Positions 46,891 to 55,585 of a stretch of DNA of 64,000 bases are shown piece after piece. The position numbers were made by a program, and so were the translations under genes. Each line of letters begins with the position of its first letter. The first letter of the stretch is position 1. Source of the stretch: Agriotes lineatus (lineage: Eukaryota > Arthropoda > Insecta > Coleoptera > Elateridae). The DNA lies in assembly GCA_940337035.1 (NCBI GenBank), contig CALNHX010002305.1, positions 1 through 64,000 of the forward strand, written 5' to 3'. The notes beneath the pieces are model-generated. The model was given only the letters and a program-made list of their open reading frames with translations, was not told where the DNA came from and did no database searches.

Positions 46891-47038
46891 GAAATATCTC
46901 GACGACATGCTTGAGCAGTCCGTACTCGACCGGTTTCCAGTCTTTCTTCCCGTTGCTCATCGGTATCTGAAACTCGTATGCCCTTTGCTTTTGTGTTTGA
47001 AGTGTAGATCGACCAATCGCTTGTCGTTTGGGTGGCAT
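46889..47038 (-). pseudogene. Helitron replicase N-terminus-like fragment, copy 1
   Basis: Minus strand starts MPPKRQAIGRSTLQTQKQRA. After a 1-nt shift it reads VSDTDEQREERLET, then RVRTAQACRRD, like the repetitive 'ExxEQRExRLExxRxR' leader of arthropod Helitron-type proteins. No Rep or helicase follows; the 118-bp array does. Homology is by recollection of the family style, so tentative. Confidence 0.45.
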
Positions 47039-47105
47039 AATTGCTATATACGAGGATAAATTTAGTATTCCTTTTTGTATGCTAGTGTACGAAAAAATAT
47101 TGTAC

Positions 47106-48523
47106 GATGATCGACAAAAACAACAATTGCTTTTTTTCATAATTACGTACAATAAAATTAATATAACTATTTAAAATTGCACCATACTGTTGAACAAGTT
47201 GCCATTTGTTTTTATGTAATAACATTCCTCCATCGGTCACAACTAGCAAATCGTTTAATTCAGTAATATATTTTGGTAATTGTACAAAGAGGTCGTAGAA
47301 AATACATTTTTAGGCGTTCGAATTTATATGTTATAGTTAAATGTATTTAATCTATTTAACTCTGAGTTAATATAACAATTTTAGAATTTTATTAGTATAT
47401 AATGTTTATTAAATAATAATAATAATCGTACAGAATAAAAATTTACCTCTTAATGCTATATTTATAATAAGCGTGTCCAAAACCCCTAGATATGAGGCAA
47501 CGCGCGAAATTCAAAAATGAAGCTATTTTGCCACTTTAAAGACGTTATTTTCCATTTTTGATAAATTTTAACACAAAATTTGAGATCAGCGACCCAAAAA
47601 AACCTGTATACGAAATAAAAACCGAATGAATGTTATCAAGTGTCAGGCAATTGTTTAAATAAATAAAAGAGTAATTTTTTTAATTAATACTGTATTAAAA
47701 AACACTTACTTGTTAATAACAATTGAAAAAATAAAAAGCACACCTTCTCACCCGTGGGGAACTTTTCTATAAACTTTTCCGAAATTAAAAAAAATATATC
47801 AAAATCGGTTTTGAGTCAACGAAGTTAGAACTTTTTTTCCTTAGTAAATGGAATACAGTGCAATACGGTTGCTTATATAAAATGAGAAAATATATGTGAC
47901 GGGATTTGATACGCCTCAAAACACTTTTGGTTTAATTTATTTGAAGTGACATTACGTTTTTGCTTAACTTGCTGCTGGAGGCCAATCTAAAAAAATATTA
48001 CGCGATATTATTTTAATACCCATGTATGATGCCACAAAATTATTTGTCCCATTTTCTAATTTCGAAAAACGCACCCAGTGAATTATATATAATTCACCTA
48101 GCTTTAAATTTAAAATATGGTAACATATCGAAGTTAACTTTGGTAATAAACGTCCAATCTTCGTGGAATTTTAAACAGCTTTAACCAAAAAGGCCCCGAA
48201 CAACTTAAAACCGTTTGGAAACATTAAAAGTCACTCCCCGAATAGAAAAAAAATATTAAAGTTTTACGTCTAACGACCGTAAATACACATTTTGGTAAAT
48301 ATCTTGCCTCCACCGCCACCTACCGGGTTAATTTTTTGTATAGGCATTTCTCTCTAAGTAACCAACGTACATTCCGAATATGAGCTAAATCGGACCGTAA
48401 ATACACATTTTGGTAAATATCTTGACTCCAGCGCAACCTACCGGGTTCATATTTTGTATAGACATTTCTCTCTAAGTAACCAACGTACATTCCGAATATG
48501 AGCTAAATCGGACCGTAAATACA
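47106..48523. repeat. ~1.99-kb duplicated segment, copy 2 (left part)
   Basis: Second copy of 45114-47105, differing by scattered substitutions. It contains array units starting 48275, 48393 and 48511. Interrupted at 48524 by the Polinton; the remainder is 56559-57077. Confidence 0.9.
48275..48523 (+). repeat. 118-bp tandem repeat array 2 (left part)
   Basis: Two full units and the first 13 bp of the third (GACCGTA-AATACA), where the Polinton entered. The array continues at 56559. Confidence 0.93.
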
Positions 48524-49382
48524 AGTAGTGTACCTACACGGGTTCTGCCTCACTTTGCATGTATCCCGAACTACGTTTATCAAAATGTTCCCAGGCTCAA
48601 CAGGATGTGAGTCATCGTCTGGCAATGCAAAACTAGTTGAGACTTGTAGATGCAGGATGTTATTGAACAATGGCGTCCATTGTTTGAGAAATCTGCACGA
48701 AATTGGACAATGAAGCCATTGTTGTATGGAAATTAAAATGTGCAAAGCTGGTAAAAATAGAACAATGACATCCATTGTTTTAAAATCAGCACGAAATTGG
48801 ACAATGAAGCCATTGTTGTCTGGAGATTAAAATGTGCAAAGCTGGTAAAAATTGAACAATAAAGCCATTGTTTGAGAAATCTGCACGATAATTGGACAAT
48901 GAAGCCATTGTTGTCTGGAGAAATTTTTGCTGACCGCCATTATCAGATAAACAAGCTTCAGACATGTCCAGACATGTTTGAGAAATGTGCAAAGCTGTTA
49001 AAAATTGAACAAAGGAACCTATTGTTTGAGAAAAATCTGCACAACAGCTAAATTGAATGCTGCCTTTGTCTGAATTTTTTTGCTGACGCAGGCCTCCATT
49101 ATCAGCTGCGACGATGAATAAATAGAGCGGCTCGGCTGTTTGCAAGTTAGTATTACAACTGCACGCGCGCGAACATGTCTGCAACAGACAGCGTTACCGA
49201 ATTAAGTTCGAACTCAATAAAAACAATCAAAGACGCGATAGGGATTGTAAAATATAGTGATGAGGCTGACAAATGGATTAAACATGTAAATAAAACCATT
49301 TTAATTGTTAGTAGATTTATACGTAAGCATAGTTTTAAAAATGAAAATCCATTCAGGCTAGAGGCAAATTTAAGTTTGTTAA
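48524..49382 (+). repeat. Polinton left terminal inverted repeat (859 bp)
   Basis: Inverse of 55582-56558 apart from a 118-bp segment missing here (between GATAAACGTA and GTTCGGGATA on the other strand). It includes the subterminal palindrome cluster, the promoter region and the first 69 codons of PolB, ending at TTAA 49379-49382. Confidence 0.93.
48667..49025. promoter_or_regulatory. Cluster of ACAATG-N4/5-CATTGT palindromes
   Basis: Near-perfect palindromes at 48667, 48707, 48762, 48801, 48856 and 48896 (16-17 bp each; starts 40, 55, 39, 55, 40 bp apart) and a decayed one at 49009. They are mirrored in the right TIR. Regular spacing in a ~95-bp repeat and their place between the terminus and the PolB start suggest binding sites for a dimeric protein. 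That role is inferred. Confidence 0.75.
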
Positions 49383-52300
49383 AGGGTCAACGGCAATTAT
49401 TGCGAAATTTAAAAGCAAAATTAGCGAAGAAGGGAGCGGGTGTAGGGAGTGGTCAACAGCAGCAAAAGAACAAGTTGATATGGGAAGATGTAGAATCTTG
49501 TTTCAACAGTAGAATAAGAACAGGTATGATTGTAAATTTAGGTTATAAGGAACCACAAGAATTTCTTGCAAAAGCATACAGAAGTTTCTCAATAAAAGTA
49601 AAACAAATTATAAAAGATAAGTTAATGCTTAAAGCTAATGTAATATTTAGTGCATATTTTATAAAGCCTAGTAGTGGCGAGATAGATTTAAAAACGTTTG
49701 GTACTAAAAATGAAAAAATTGATTCTGGCACCAATTTAAAAGAGTGGTATGCGACTAATGTTGAGAATAAGTTGTTGACGAAATTAGAAGATTTTCAAGA
49801 ACGTGATTCAGGTTGGAGTTTGCTCGAGATATTACATTTAAAAGTAAATTTAAATCATTACACGCCATTAACAGTAGGTAAATATATTGAGTTACCTCAA
49901 GATATTAAAAATAAAAAGGCTGTAGTTAATGTAAAAAATGATGATGAATATTGTTTTTTGTGGTCGGTAGTGTCAGCACTATATCCAATACATAAGAATT
50001 CTGATAGAATATTTTCATATCCACATTTCAATGAAGTTTTAAAGTACTCGGGGCTAGAATTTCCAATGAAATTAAAAGATATATCAAAATTTGAGACAAT
50101 GAATGATTTACGTATAAATGTATATACGCTAGAAAGAAAAAACAAATTTGGTAAAAATTCAGTATTGCCCATATATATTAGTAAAAATACTCAAATTAAT
50201 AAAGATGCTATACATTTACTAATGATATCCAACGATGAGGGGCAGTTCCATTTCTGTTGGATAAGAAACTTATCGAGATTGGTTACAACTCAACTGCATA
50301 AGGCAAAATCTCAAACTTTTGTATGCGATACATGCTTAAATCATTTCGTAACTAAAGAATCATATTTAAGACATATTAGTAATTGTAATAGTGTAAATGA
50401 AACCAAAATTAAAATGCCCGAAGAAGGTACAACAATAGAATTTAAAGACTATAAATACCAGGAAAAAGTACCATTTTCAATATACGCGGACGTGGAGTGT
50501 GTTTTAGAGAAAGAACAGAACGTTGTTTCCGAAAATGTAGGGGTTTATCAAAAACATGTTCCATTTAGTATTGCATATTATTTAAAATGTTCATATGACG
50601 ACAGTTTATCTCGATTTAATATATATCGTGGTGCCGACTGTATGGAATGGTTTGTAAAAGAATTACAATCTATAGCATATCAAGTAAATAATATATTACT
50701 AAATATACAGCCTATGGATATTAGCCAGCAGGAAAACGATTCATTTCAAAAATCAGTATGCTGTTACATTTGTAAACAACCTTTTACCAATAAAGACGTG
50801 CGTGTACGTGATCACAATCATCAGACAGGTGAGTATAGAGGTAGTGCTCATCAACACTGTAATCTTAACTATAAAGATGCACATTATATTCCTGTTCTCT
50901 TTCATAATCTCAGCGGTTATGACGCTCATTTTATTATAAAACCATTGGCAAAACTGATTATGGGAGATATTAATTTGTTGCCTATAAATAAGGAAAAATT
51001 TATATCATTTACAAAACATGTGGATGGTACAAATATTGATTTTAGATTTTTAGACTCGTTTCGATTTATGGCTAGCAGTTTAGAACAATTGTCATTAAAT
51101 TTACCAAACAATTTAAAAACTATTACACGCAAATTTTGCAAGAGCCAAGAAGAATTTGAATTACTACTACGTAAGGGTATCTTTCCATACGACTACCTAG
51201 ACAATTTTGAAAAGTTGAATGATAAAAGTCTTCCTGACAAAACACAATTTTTTAGTCAGCTGCATGGAACAGCCATTTCAGATGAAAATTATGAACATGC
51301 ACTGCGTGTTTGGAACACATTTAATATGCAAACTCTAGGTCAGTATGCTGATATGTACCTTACAGTTGATGTTCTACTCTTAGCTGATGTGTTTGAAAAT
51401 TTTAGAGAAAATTGTATGAAAACGTATGGATTGGATGCTCTACATTTTTACACAGCACCAGGATTGGCATTTCAGGCAATGTTGAAAACTACTAAAGTTA
51501 AACTTGAGCTGCTGACAGATGTAGATCAACTGTTGTTCATAGAGAGGGGTATTAGAGGAGGGTTAGCACAGTGTTCGAATCGATACGCTAAAGCTAATAA
51601 TCGATATATGGGTGAAAAATTCGTAGAAGCCGATCTTGAATCGTATATCCTATATTTAGATATTAATAACATGTACGGAGCCGGGATGTCTGAATATCTA
51701 CCGTATGGAGGGTTTGAATGGGTAAATGATTTAGATATTCCTAAAATTGATCATTTAAATACTCCGGAAGATTCTGAAACAGGTTATATTTATGAAGTCG
51801 ATTTAGAATATCCTCAAAATTTATTTGAACTTCACAAAGATTTGCCTCTATGTCCTGACCATTATACACCACCAACATCCCAGCAATCAAAATTGACAAC
51901 CACATTATTTAAAAAAGAAAACTACGTCATACATTACCGCAATCTGCAGCAAGCTGTAAGTTTAGGGCTAAAAGTTGTAAAAATTCACAGAATATTAAAA
52001 TTTAAGCAATCAGCTTGGCTTAAACCATACATAGATTTAAATACAAAATTAAGACAAGCCGCCAAAAATAATTTTGAAAAGAATTTTTATAAACTTATGA
52101 ATAACGCTGTATTTGGCAAAACTATGGAAAATGTTAGAAAATACAAAACAATAAAATTAATTTCTAAATGGGAAGGTAGGTACGGAGCCAGTGCATACAT
52201 ATCAAAACCAAATTTTCACAGTTGTACTATTTTAGATAAAGACTTGGTACTTATAGAATTAAATCAATTGGAAATAGTTTTTAATAAGCCAATATTCGTT

Positions 52301-52897
52301 GGATTTTCAATCCTAGATATTTCCAAAATTTTAATATACGATTTTCATTACAATTATATTAAACAGAAGATGGGTAATCAAGCAAAACTGCTGTACACAG
52401 ACACTGATAGTCTCATATATCACTTTACCCTTCCAAATATATACGATTTTATACGGAAAGATATTCACAAATTTGATACAAGCGATTATCCTCCGAATAA
52501 TCCATATAACCTTCCACAAGTTAATAAAAAAGTAATAGGTTTAATGAAAGACGAAATGAGTGGTAAAATAATTACCGAATTTGTTGGTCTACGTGCAAAA
52601 TTGTATGCTTTCAAAACATTAGAGGATGCTGAGAATGGAGAATTTAAAATTTCAAAGAAAGCTAAAGATATTACCAGAGCTGCTTTGAATAGAATTACAT
52701 TTGAAGATTACAAAGACTGCCTGTTTAATAACGAAACAGTATTTTGCGATCAGAGAACAATTAGATCAAAAACCCACAACGTATTTTCTTTAAAACAAAG
52801 AAAAAAGGCTTTAGATCCACATGATGACAAAAGAATAGTAAACTGTATGTATACTGACACTTTGCCTTGGGGCTACTGTCCACCAAGCACATTATAA
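49175..52897 (+). CDS. Polinton-type family B DNA polymerase
   Basis: An uninterrupted 1,240-residue protein, expected to replicate the element by protein-primed synthesis. In order: a basic, Gln-rich N-terminal region; an NDDEYCFLWSVVSAL block typical of this PolB group; a CxxC-x12-H-x3-C zinc-finger-like motif (384-404); exonuclease ExoI YADVE (Asp439, Glu441); an endonuclease-VII-like insert (Cys530/Cys533, RDHNHQTGEYRGSAH, HCN); ExoII GYDAHF (Asp583); ExoIII YLTVD (Tyr728-Asp732). Polymerase motif A is LYLDINNMYG (Asp829), motif B KLMNNAVFG (Lys973), motif C YTDTDS (Asp1076, Asp1078). All catalytic residues are present. The ATG at 49175 is the first in frame, and codons 1-69 lie in the TIR and are repeated in the right TIR. 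A 76-codon frame starts 3 nt after its stop. Confidence 0.95.
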   Translation: MSATDSVTELSSNSIKTIKDAIGIVKYSDEADKWIKHVNKTILIVSRFIRKHSFKNENPFRLEANLSLLKGQRQLLRNLKAKLAKKGAGVGSGQQQQKNKLIWEDVESCFNSRIRTGMIVNLGYKEPQEFLAKAYRSFSIKVKQIIKDKLMLKANVIFSAYFIKPSSGEIDLKTFGTKNEKIDSGTNLKEWYATNVENKLLTKLEDFQERDSGWSLLEILHLKVNLNHYTPLTVGKYIELPQDIKNKKAVVNVKNDDEYCFLWSVVSALYPIHKNSDRIFSYPHFNEVLKYSGLEFPMKLKDISKFETMNDLRINVYTLERKNKFGKNSVLPIYISKNTQINKDAIHLLMISNDEGQFHFCWIRNLSRLVTTQLHKAKSQTFVCDTCLNHFVTKESYLRHISNCNSVNETKIKMPEEGTTIEFKDYKYQEKVPFSIYADVECVLEKEQNVVSENVGVYQKHVPFSIAYYLKCSYDDSLSRFNIYRGADCMEWFVKELQSIAYQVNNILLNIQPMDISQQENDSFQKSVCCYICKQPFTNKDVRVRDHNHQTGEYRGSAHQHCNLNYKDAHYIPVLFHNLSGYDAHFIIKPLAKLIMGDINLLPINKEKFISFTKHVDGTNIDFRFLDSFRFMASSLEQLSLNLPNNLKTITRKFCKSQEEFELLLRKGIFPYDYLDNFEKLNDKSLPDKTQFFSQLHGTAISDENYEHALRVWNTFNMQTLGQYADMYLTVDVLLLADVFENFRENCMKTYGLDALHFYTAPGLAFQAMLKTTKVKLELLTDVDQLLFIERGIRGGLAQCSNRYAKANNRYMGEKFVEADLESYILYLDINNMYGAGMSEYLPYGGFEWVNDLDIPKIDHLNTPEDSETGYIYEVDLEYPQNLFELHKDLPLCPDHYTPPTSQQSKLTTTLFKKENYVIHYRNLQQAVSLGLKVVKIHRILKFKQSAWLKPYIDLNTKLRQAAKNNFEKNFYKLMNNAVFGKTMENVRKYKTIKLISKWEGRYGASAYISKPNFHSCTILDKDLVLIELNQLEIVFNKPIFVGFSILDISKILIYDFHYNYIKQKMGNQAKLLYTDTDSLIYHFTLPNIYDFIRKDIHKFDTSDYPPNNPYNLPQVNKKVIGLMKDEMSGKIITEFVGLRAKLYAFKTLEDAENGEFKISKKAKDITRAALNRITFEDYKDCLFNNETVFCDQRTIRSKTHNVFSLKQRKKALDPHDDKRIVNCMYTDTLPWGYCPPSTL

Positions 52898-52899
52898 AC

Positions 52900-53130
52900 A
52901 TGTTCGAATATTTAAATACTAACCATATAAGTTATATATTTCAGCCTAGCGTTGTACACCACCACCACACAGATATTTTTAAATGGCTTGAGGAAAATAT
53001 CAGAAAAGCTCAAAATGGTGAAGCCGTTGGTTGGAGAAGCGGTCCATGTTCCGGTTCCTGCTCTTCAACAACACCTCAAGACTATATTGATACTTACACT
53101 TTGTTAAGTTCTGTCTTCACTTATGTATAA
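52900..53130 (+). CDS. Small ORF downstream of PolB (76 aa)
   Basis: ATG lies three bases after the PolB stop. It encodes MFEYLNTNHISYIFQPSVVH, a His-rich HHHHTD stretch, an amphipathic segment (FKWLEENIRKAQNGE) and a Cys/Ser/Gly patch (GPCSGSCSSTT). The open frame continues upstream without ATG into PolB, overlapping its end. An AATAAA follows at ~53152. No family recognised. It could be a genuine accessory protein or a chance frame; its tight spacing to PolB favours a short gene or the residue of a PolB-downstream gene. Confidence 0.45.
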   Translation: MFEYLNTNHISYIFQPSVVHHHHTDIFKWLEENIRKAQNGEAVGWRSGPCSGSCSSTTPQDYIDTYTLLSSVFTYV

Positions 53131-53323
53131 ATAAGATGTGTATATTAATTAAATAAAATATATTCATGCGTATATTTATTCTCCCACTCTCCTTGTCAAG
53201 TTTTGCTTCGCTTATGGATAAATGCGATGTATATATTAATGAAATAAAACACATATTAAAATAAAAAGTCTTTTATTTTAATCTTAAAAATTACATGTAT
53301 AAGTTTATTACCTAACTTAATTT

Positions 53324-53508
53324 CTATTTTAATGAGACAAAATTTGAGGTGGCGACGAGGATAGTGGTGACACCTATTCCAGTTGTGCGGGGGGTGATGA
53401 CGGTGTCCGCGATGTGGAAACAACCTGGATCGTTAGGATGCGCGGGGGGTTTCTGTACAAGTCTGCGCGGGGGTTTTTGCACAGGTCTGCCGAGGGTTTT
53501 GACGCATA
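53324..53508 (-). pseudogene. C-terminal remnant of a convergent Polinton gene
   Basis: The minus strand is open from the minisatellite to a TAG at 53324-53326. It reads KTLGRPVQKPPRRLVQKPPA and ends TTILVATSNFVSLK. Codons are GC-rich and proline-rich, unlike the AT-rich surroundings. An AATAAA on the same strand lies ~50 bp further (near 53275). The arrangement, convergent with PolB and back-to-back poly(A) signals, suggests the end of an opposite-strand gene whose body has been lost and replaced by minisatellite. Confidence 0.45.
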
Positions 53509-53512
53509 CAGG

Positions 53513-53775
53513 CAGGTAGACAGGTAGACAGGTAGAGTGGTAGACAGCTAGACAGGTAGACAGCTAGACAGATAGACAGCTGGACAGGTAGACTGGTAGA
53601 CAGCTAGACAGGTAGACAGCTAGACAGGTAGACTGGTAGACAGCTAGACAGGTAGACAGCTAGACAGGTAGACAGGTAGACAGCTAGACAGGTAGACAGC
53701 TAGACAGGTAGACAGGTAGACAGCTAGACAGATAGACAGGTAGACAGGCGCACAAGCAGGCAGACAAGCAGGCAT
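53513..53775 (+). repeat. 8-bp minisatellite (TAGACAGG/TAGACAGC)n
   Basis: About 30 near-perfect 8-bp units in higher-order alternation. Open minus-strand frames across it (VYLSSCLP-type repeats) follow from the period and are not evidence of a gene. Confidence 0.95.
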
Positions 53776-53884
53776 GTGCCAATATGACGGGAACAATAAT
53801 TTATATAAGTATACCAGTTTCATTTTTTTTTCCATATAAAAAAAACTTATCTAGACTGGTTGGAAATCAAATACGTAAGAGAAA

Positions 53885-54012
53885 ATCTCAGCTTGTTTAA
53901 ATCATTTTTTTTGTAACTAAACAATCACATTAGAAACTGTAATAGTGTAAATAAAGCTAAAATTAGAATGCTTGAAGGAGGTACATCAATAGAATTTGCA
54001 GACTATAGAAAA
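53885..54012 (+). pseudogene. Second, decayed PolB fragment
   Basis: Matches the PolB gene around 50330-50455 (residues ~386-427): shared 'taaatcattt.gtaactaaa.aatca', 'ctgtaatagtgtaaat' and 'ggtaca.caatagaatttg.agactat', with a small deletion and stops. Same orientation as the intact gene. It implies that the element's interior derives from recombination between two related Polintons or a partial duplication. Confidence 0.8.
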
Positions 54013-55585
54013 TATCTGTCCAGACCCGCGGATGTGAGCGTGTGGGAATGCGCAAGGTTGCTAAAACTAAATGTATGGTTAAGAAATTTGCTTAAAATTG
54101 ACTAAAAATTTACAGACATTAGGAAATCCACAACACTGTTTGTAAGCATCGAATGTAAATATTACGTGTTTTTCCAGTACTTTATTAAATATACAGTCTC
54201 GAAATTGCGCCGATAGTTATTTATTTCAACCTGTTCCACTCTTACAAACATTCGAACATATAGAGTAAGACTCATAACTTCGAATAAGTTATCCTATCAT
54301 CACCTTTGTTGCAGGTGCTAATAGAGGCTATATTTGCGTGTCGCCAGATGTTTAAACAGATGTAGGCATCTGACCGAATGTTATTGTCTGGACATCTGTC
54401 GAATGCGGCTAATGAGGGTGGGTCAATGACGCCCGCTCGCGTAACTGTTATTCTGCGTATTTTAGCGCCGAGCGTGACAGTGTTTTTCGTCGACTGTGGC
54501 TCGGTATCAACTGAAACGGATAAAAAACCAGAAATAATACAATTTTACAATGAAACAAAATCAGGTGTGGATGTTGTTGAGAAATTGTGTGCTACTTACA
54601 ACACAGCACGATCAACAAGAAGATGGCCAATGGTAATTTTTTACTACATGTTGAATGTCGCTGGAATTAACTCCAGAGTAATTCATTTGGGAAACGGAAA
54701 GGAATATTTTCCTAGACAAAACTACTTGAAGAAAATGGCTCTGTGTTTAGCAACTCCCCAGTTACAAAGAAGATCCGTATTGAAAAATTTACCAAATGAA
54801 TTGCAAATTCTTTTAAAAAATATATAAACCGTTGCAGCCAGTAAACGATAAAGAAGAACAAGTAGCAGCAGCTGCAACGCCTCGAAACAAAAGAAAATAT
54901 TGCGGACCTTGTTACAAAAACAGCAAAAAGCAATGTAAAACTCAGTAGTCGTGTGAAAAGTGCAATACATTTTTGTGCCTGGGTCTACACACCAAAAAAC
55001 TGTGCCAGGAATGTTTTAACAAAACTTCAGAAGAAGAAGAAATATACACAGATTCTGAATAGTCTTTTTATTGTTTAATTATTGTATATAATATGTATAT
55101 GTGTGTGTATCCAAAATCAATCCAGCCATTTTGTGCCTTACAAATGTTGTGTAATTTGAAAATACAATAAAAATACTTGGAGGTAAATATTTTAACTATA
55201 ACAATTTCACAAAGAACTGACTTCATCATTACGTTTACGGATAAATATATTACAGGTATGTCAATAATATAGAAGTACTTGCGAACTAAATACCCGAACT
55301 GCTCGAAATCTAATTATTAAACGTAAAGATTTGGGTTTATACTAATTTCCACTGAAAATGGCATTTGGTCGGTTTTTTCTCACTCAAATAGCTGGTTTCA
55401 CATATATTTGTTTAAGAGAATTATGTGTATATAGGCATAGTAACCTTCATAGTAATCACTATAAGCACATTCAATCATAACTCCATAGAAATAATCGACA
55501 AAACGTGTGATCTCTAGCTTTATGTCCACCGGGCCTAGCGCGACTAAGCGCGTTACGTTGCGGTGCGCGCCTAACTGAGGGTTAA
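54013..55585 (+). mobile_element. piggyBac element, 3' part
   Basis: Holds the transposase C-terminus and 3' region and ends CCTAACTGAGGG before TTAA (55582-55585). Read from the end this is TTAACCCTCAGTTAGG, the typical piggyBac terminus in a TTAA target. The left terminus was not found, so the 5' two thirds are deleted. It abuts the right Polinton TIR exactly at the TTAA that, in the left TIR, is part of PolB (49379-49382). Confidence 0.85.
54378..55062 (+). pseudogene. piggyBac transposase C-terminus
   Basis: From ~54523 the frame reads KPEIIQFYNETKSGVDVVEK, then TARSTRRWPMVIFYYMLNVA and INSRVIHLGN. This is the region of the piggyBac DDE domain around the last catalytic acidic residue (GVDVVEK, usually an Asp; here V-E). 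It stops at 54827. In another frame KYCGPCYKNSKKQCKT, a TAG, then CEKCNTFLCLGLHTKKLCQE and CF give the C-terminal cysteine-rich (C..C, C.H.C..C) domain, ending TAG 55060-55062. The N-terminal two thirds are missing and frames are broken: dead. Confidence 0.85.

Larger units (their letters stand above)
45114..47105. repeat. ~1.99-kb duplicated segment, copy 1
   Basis: Consists of ~1.15 kb of non-coding sequence, a five-unit 118-bp array (46281-46890) and a tail with a Helitron-protein-like fragment. The same order recurs from 47106. Marker features lie 1,994 bp apart: the palindrome GTGAATTATATATAATTCAC at 46084 and 48078, and the array starts at 46281 and 48275. Even the unit-specific variant (unit 3, CACTATTTGG) is shared, so the whole segment was duplicated after the array had formed. 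Confidence 0.9.

Noticed and set aside
46416..46970. Overlapping 66-69-codon frames repeated every 118 bp
   Set aside because: By-product of a tandem array whose period is not a multiple of three; not a repeat-protein gene.
48786..49184. 132-codon minus-strand frame in the left TIR, mirrored at 55780-56178
   Set aside because: It runs through the repeated palindrome cluster; the repetition and TIR duplication explain both its openness and its conservation. No domain is visible.
53644..53835. Cys/Leu-rich minus-strand frame in the minisatellite
   Set aside because: Generated by an 8-bp repeat read as a 24-nt period.
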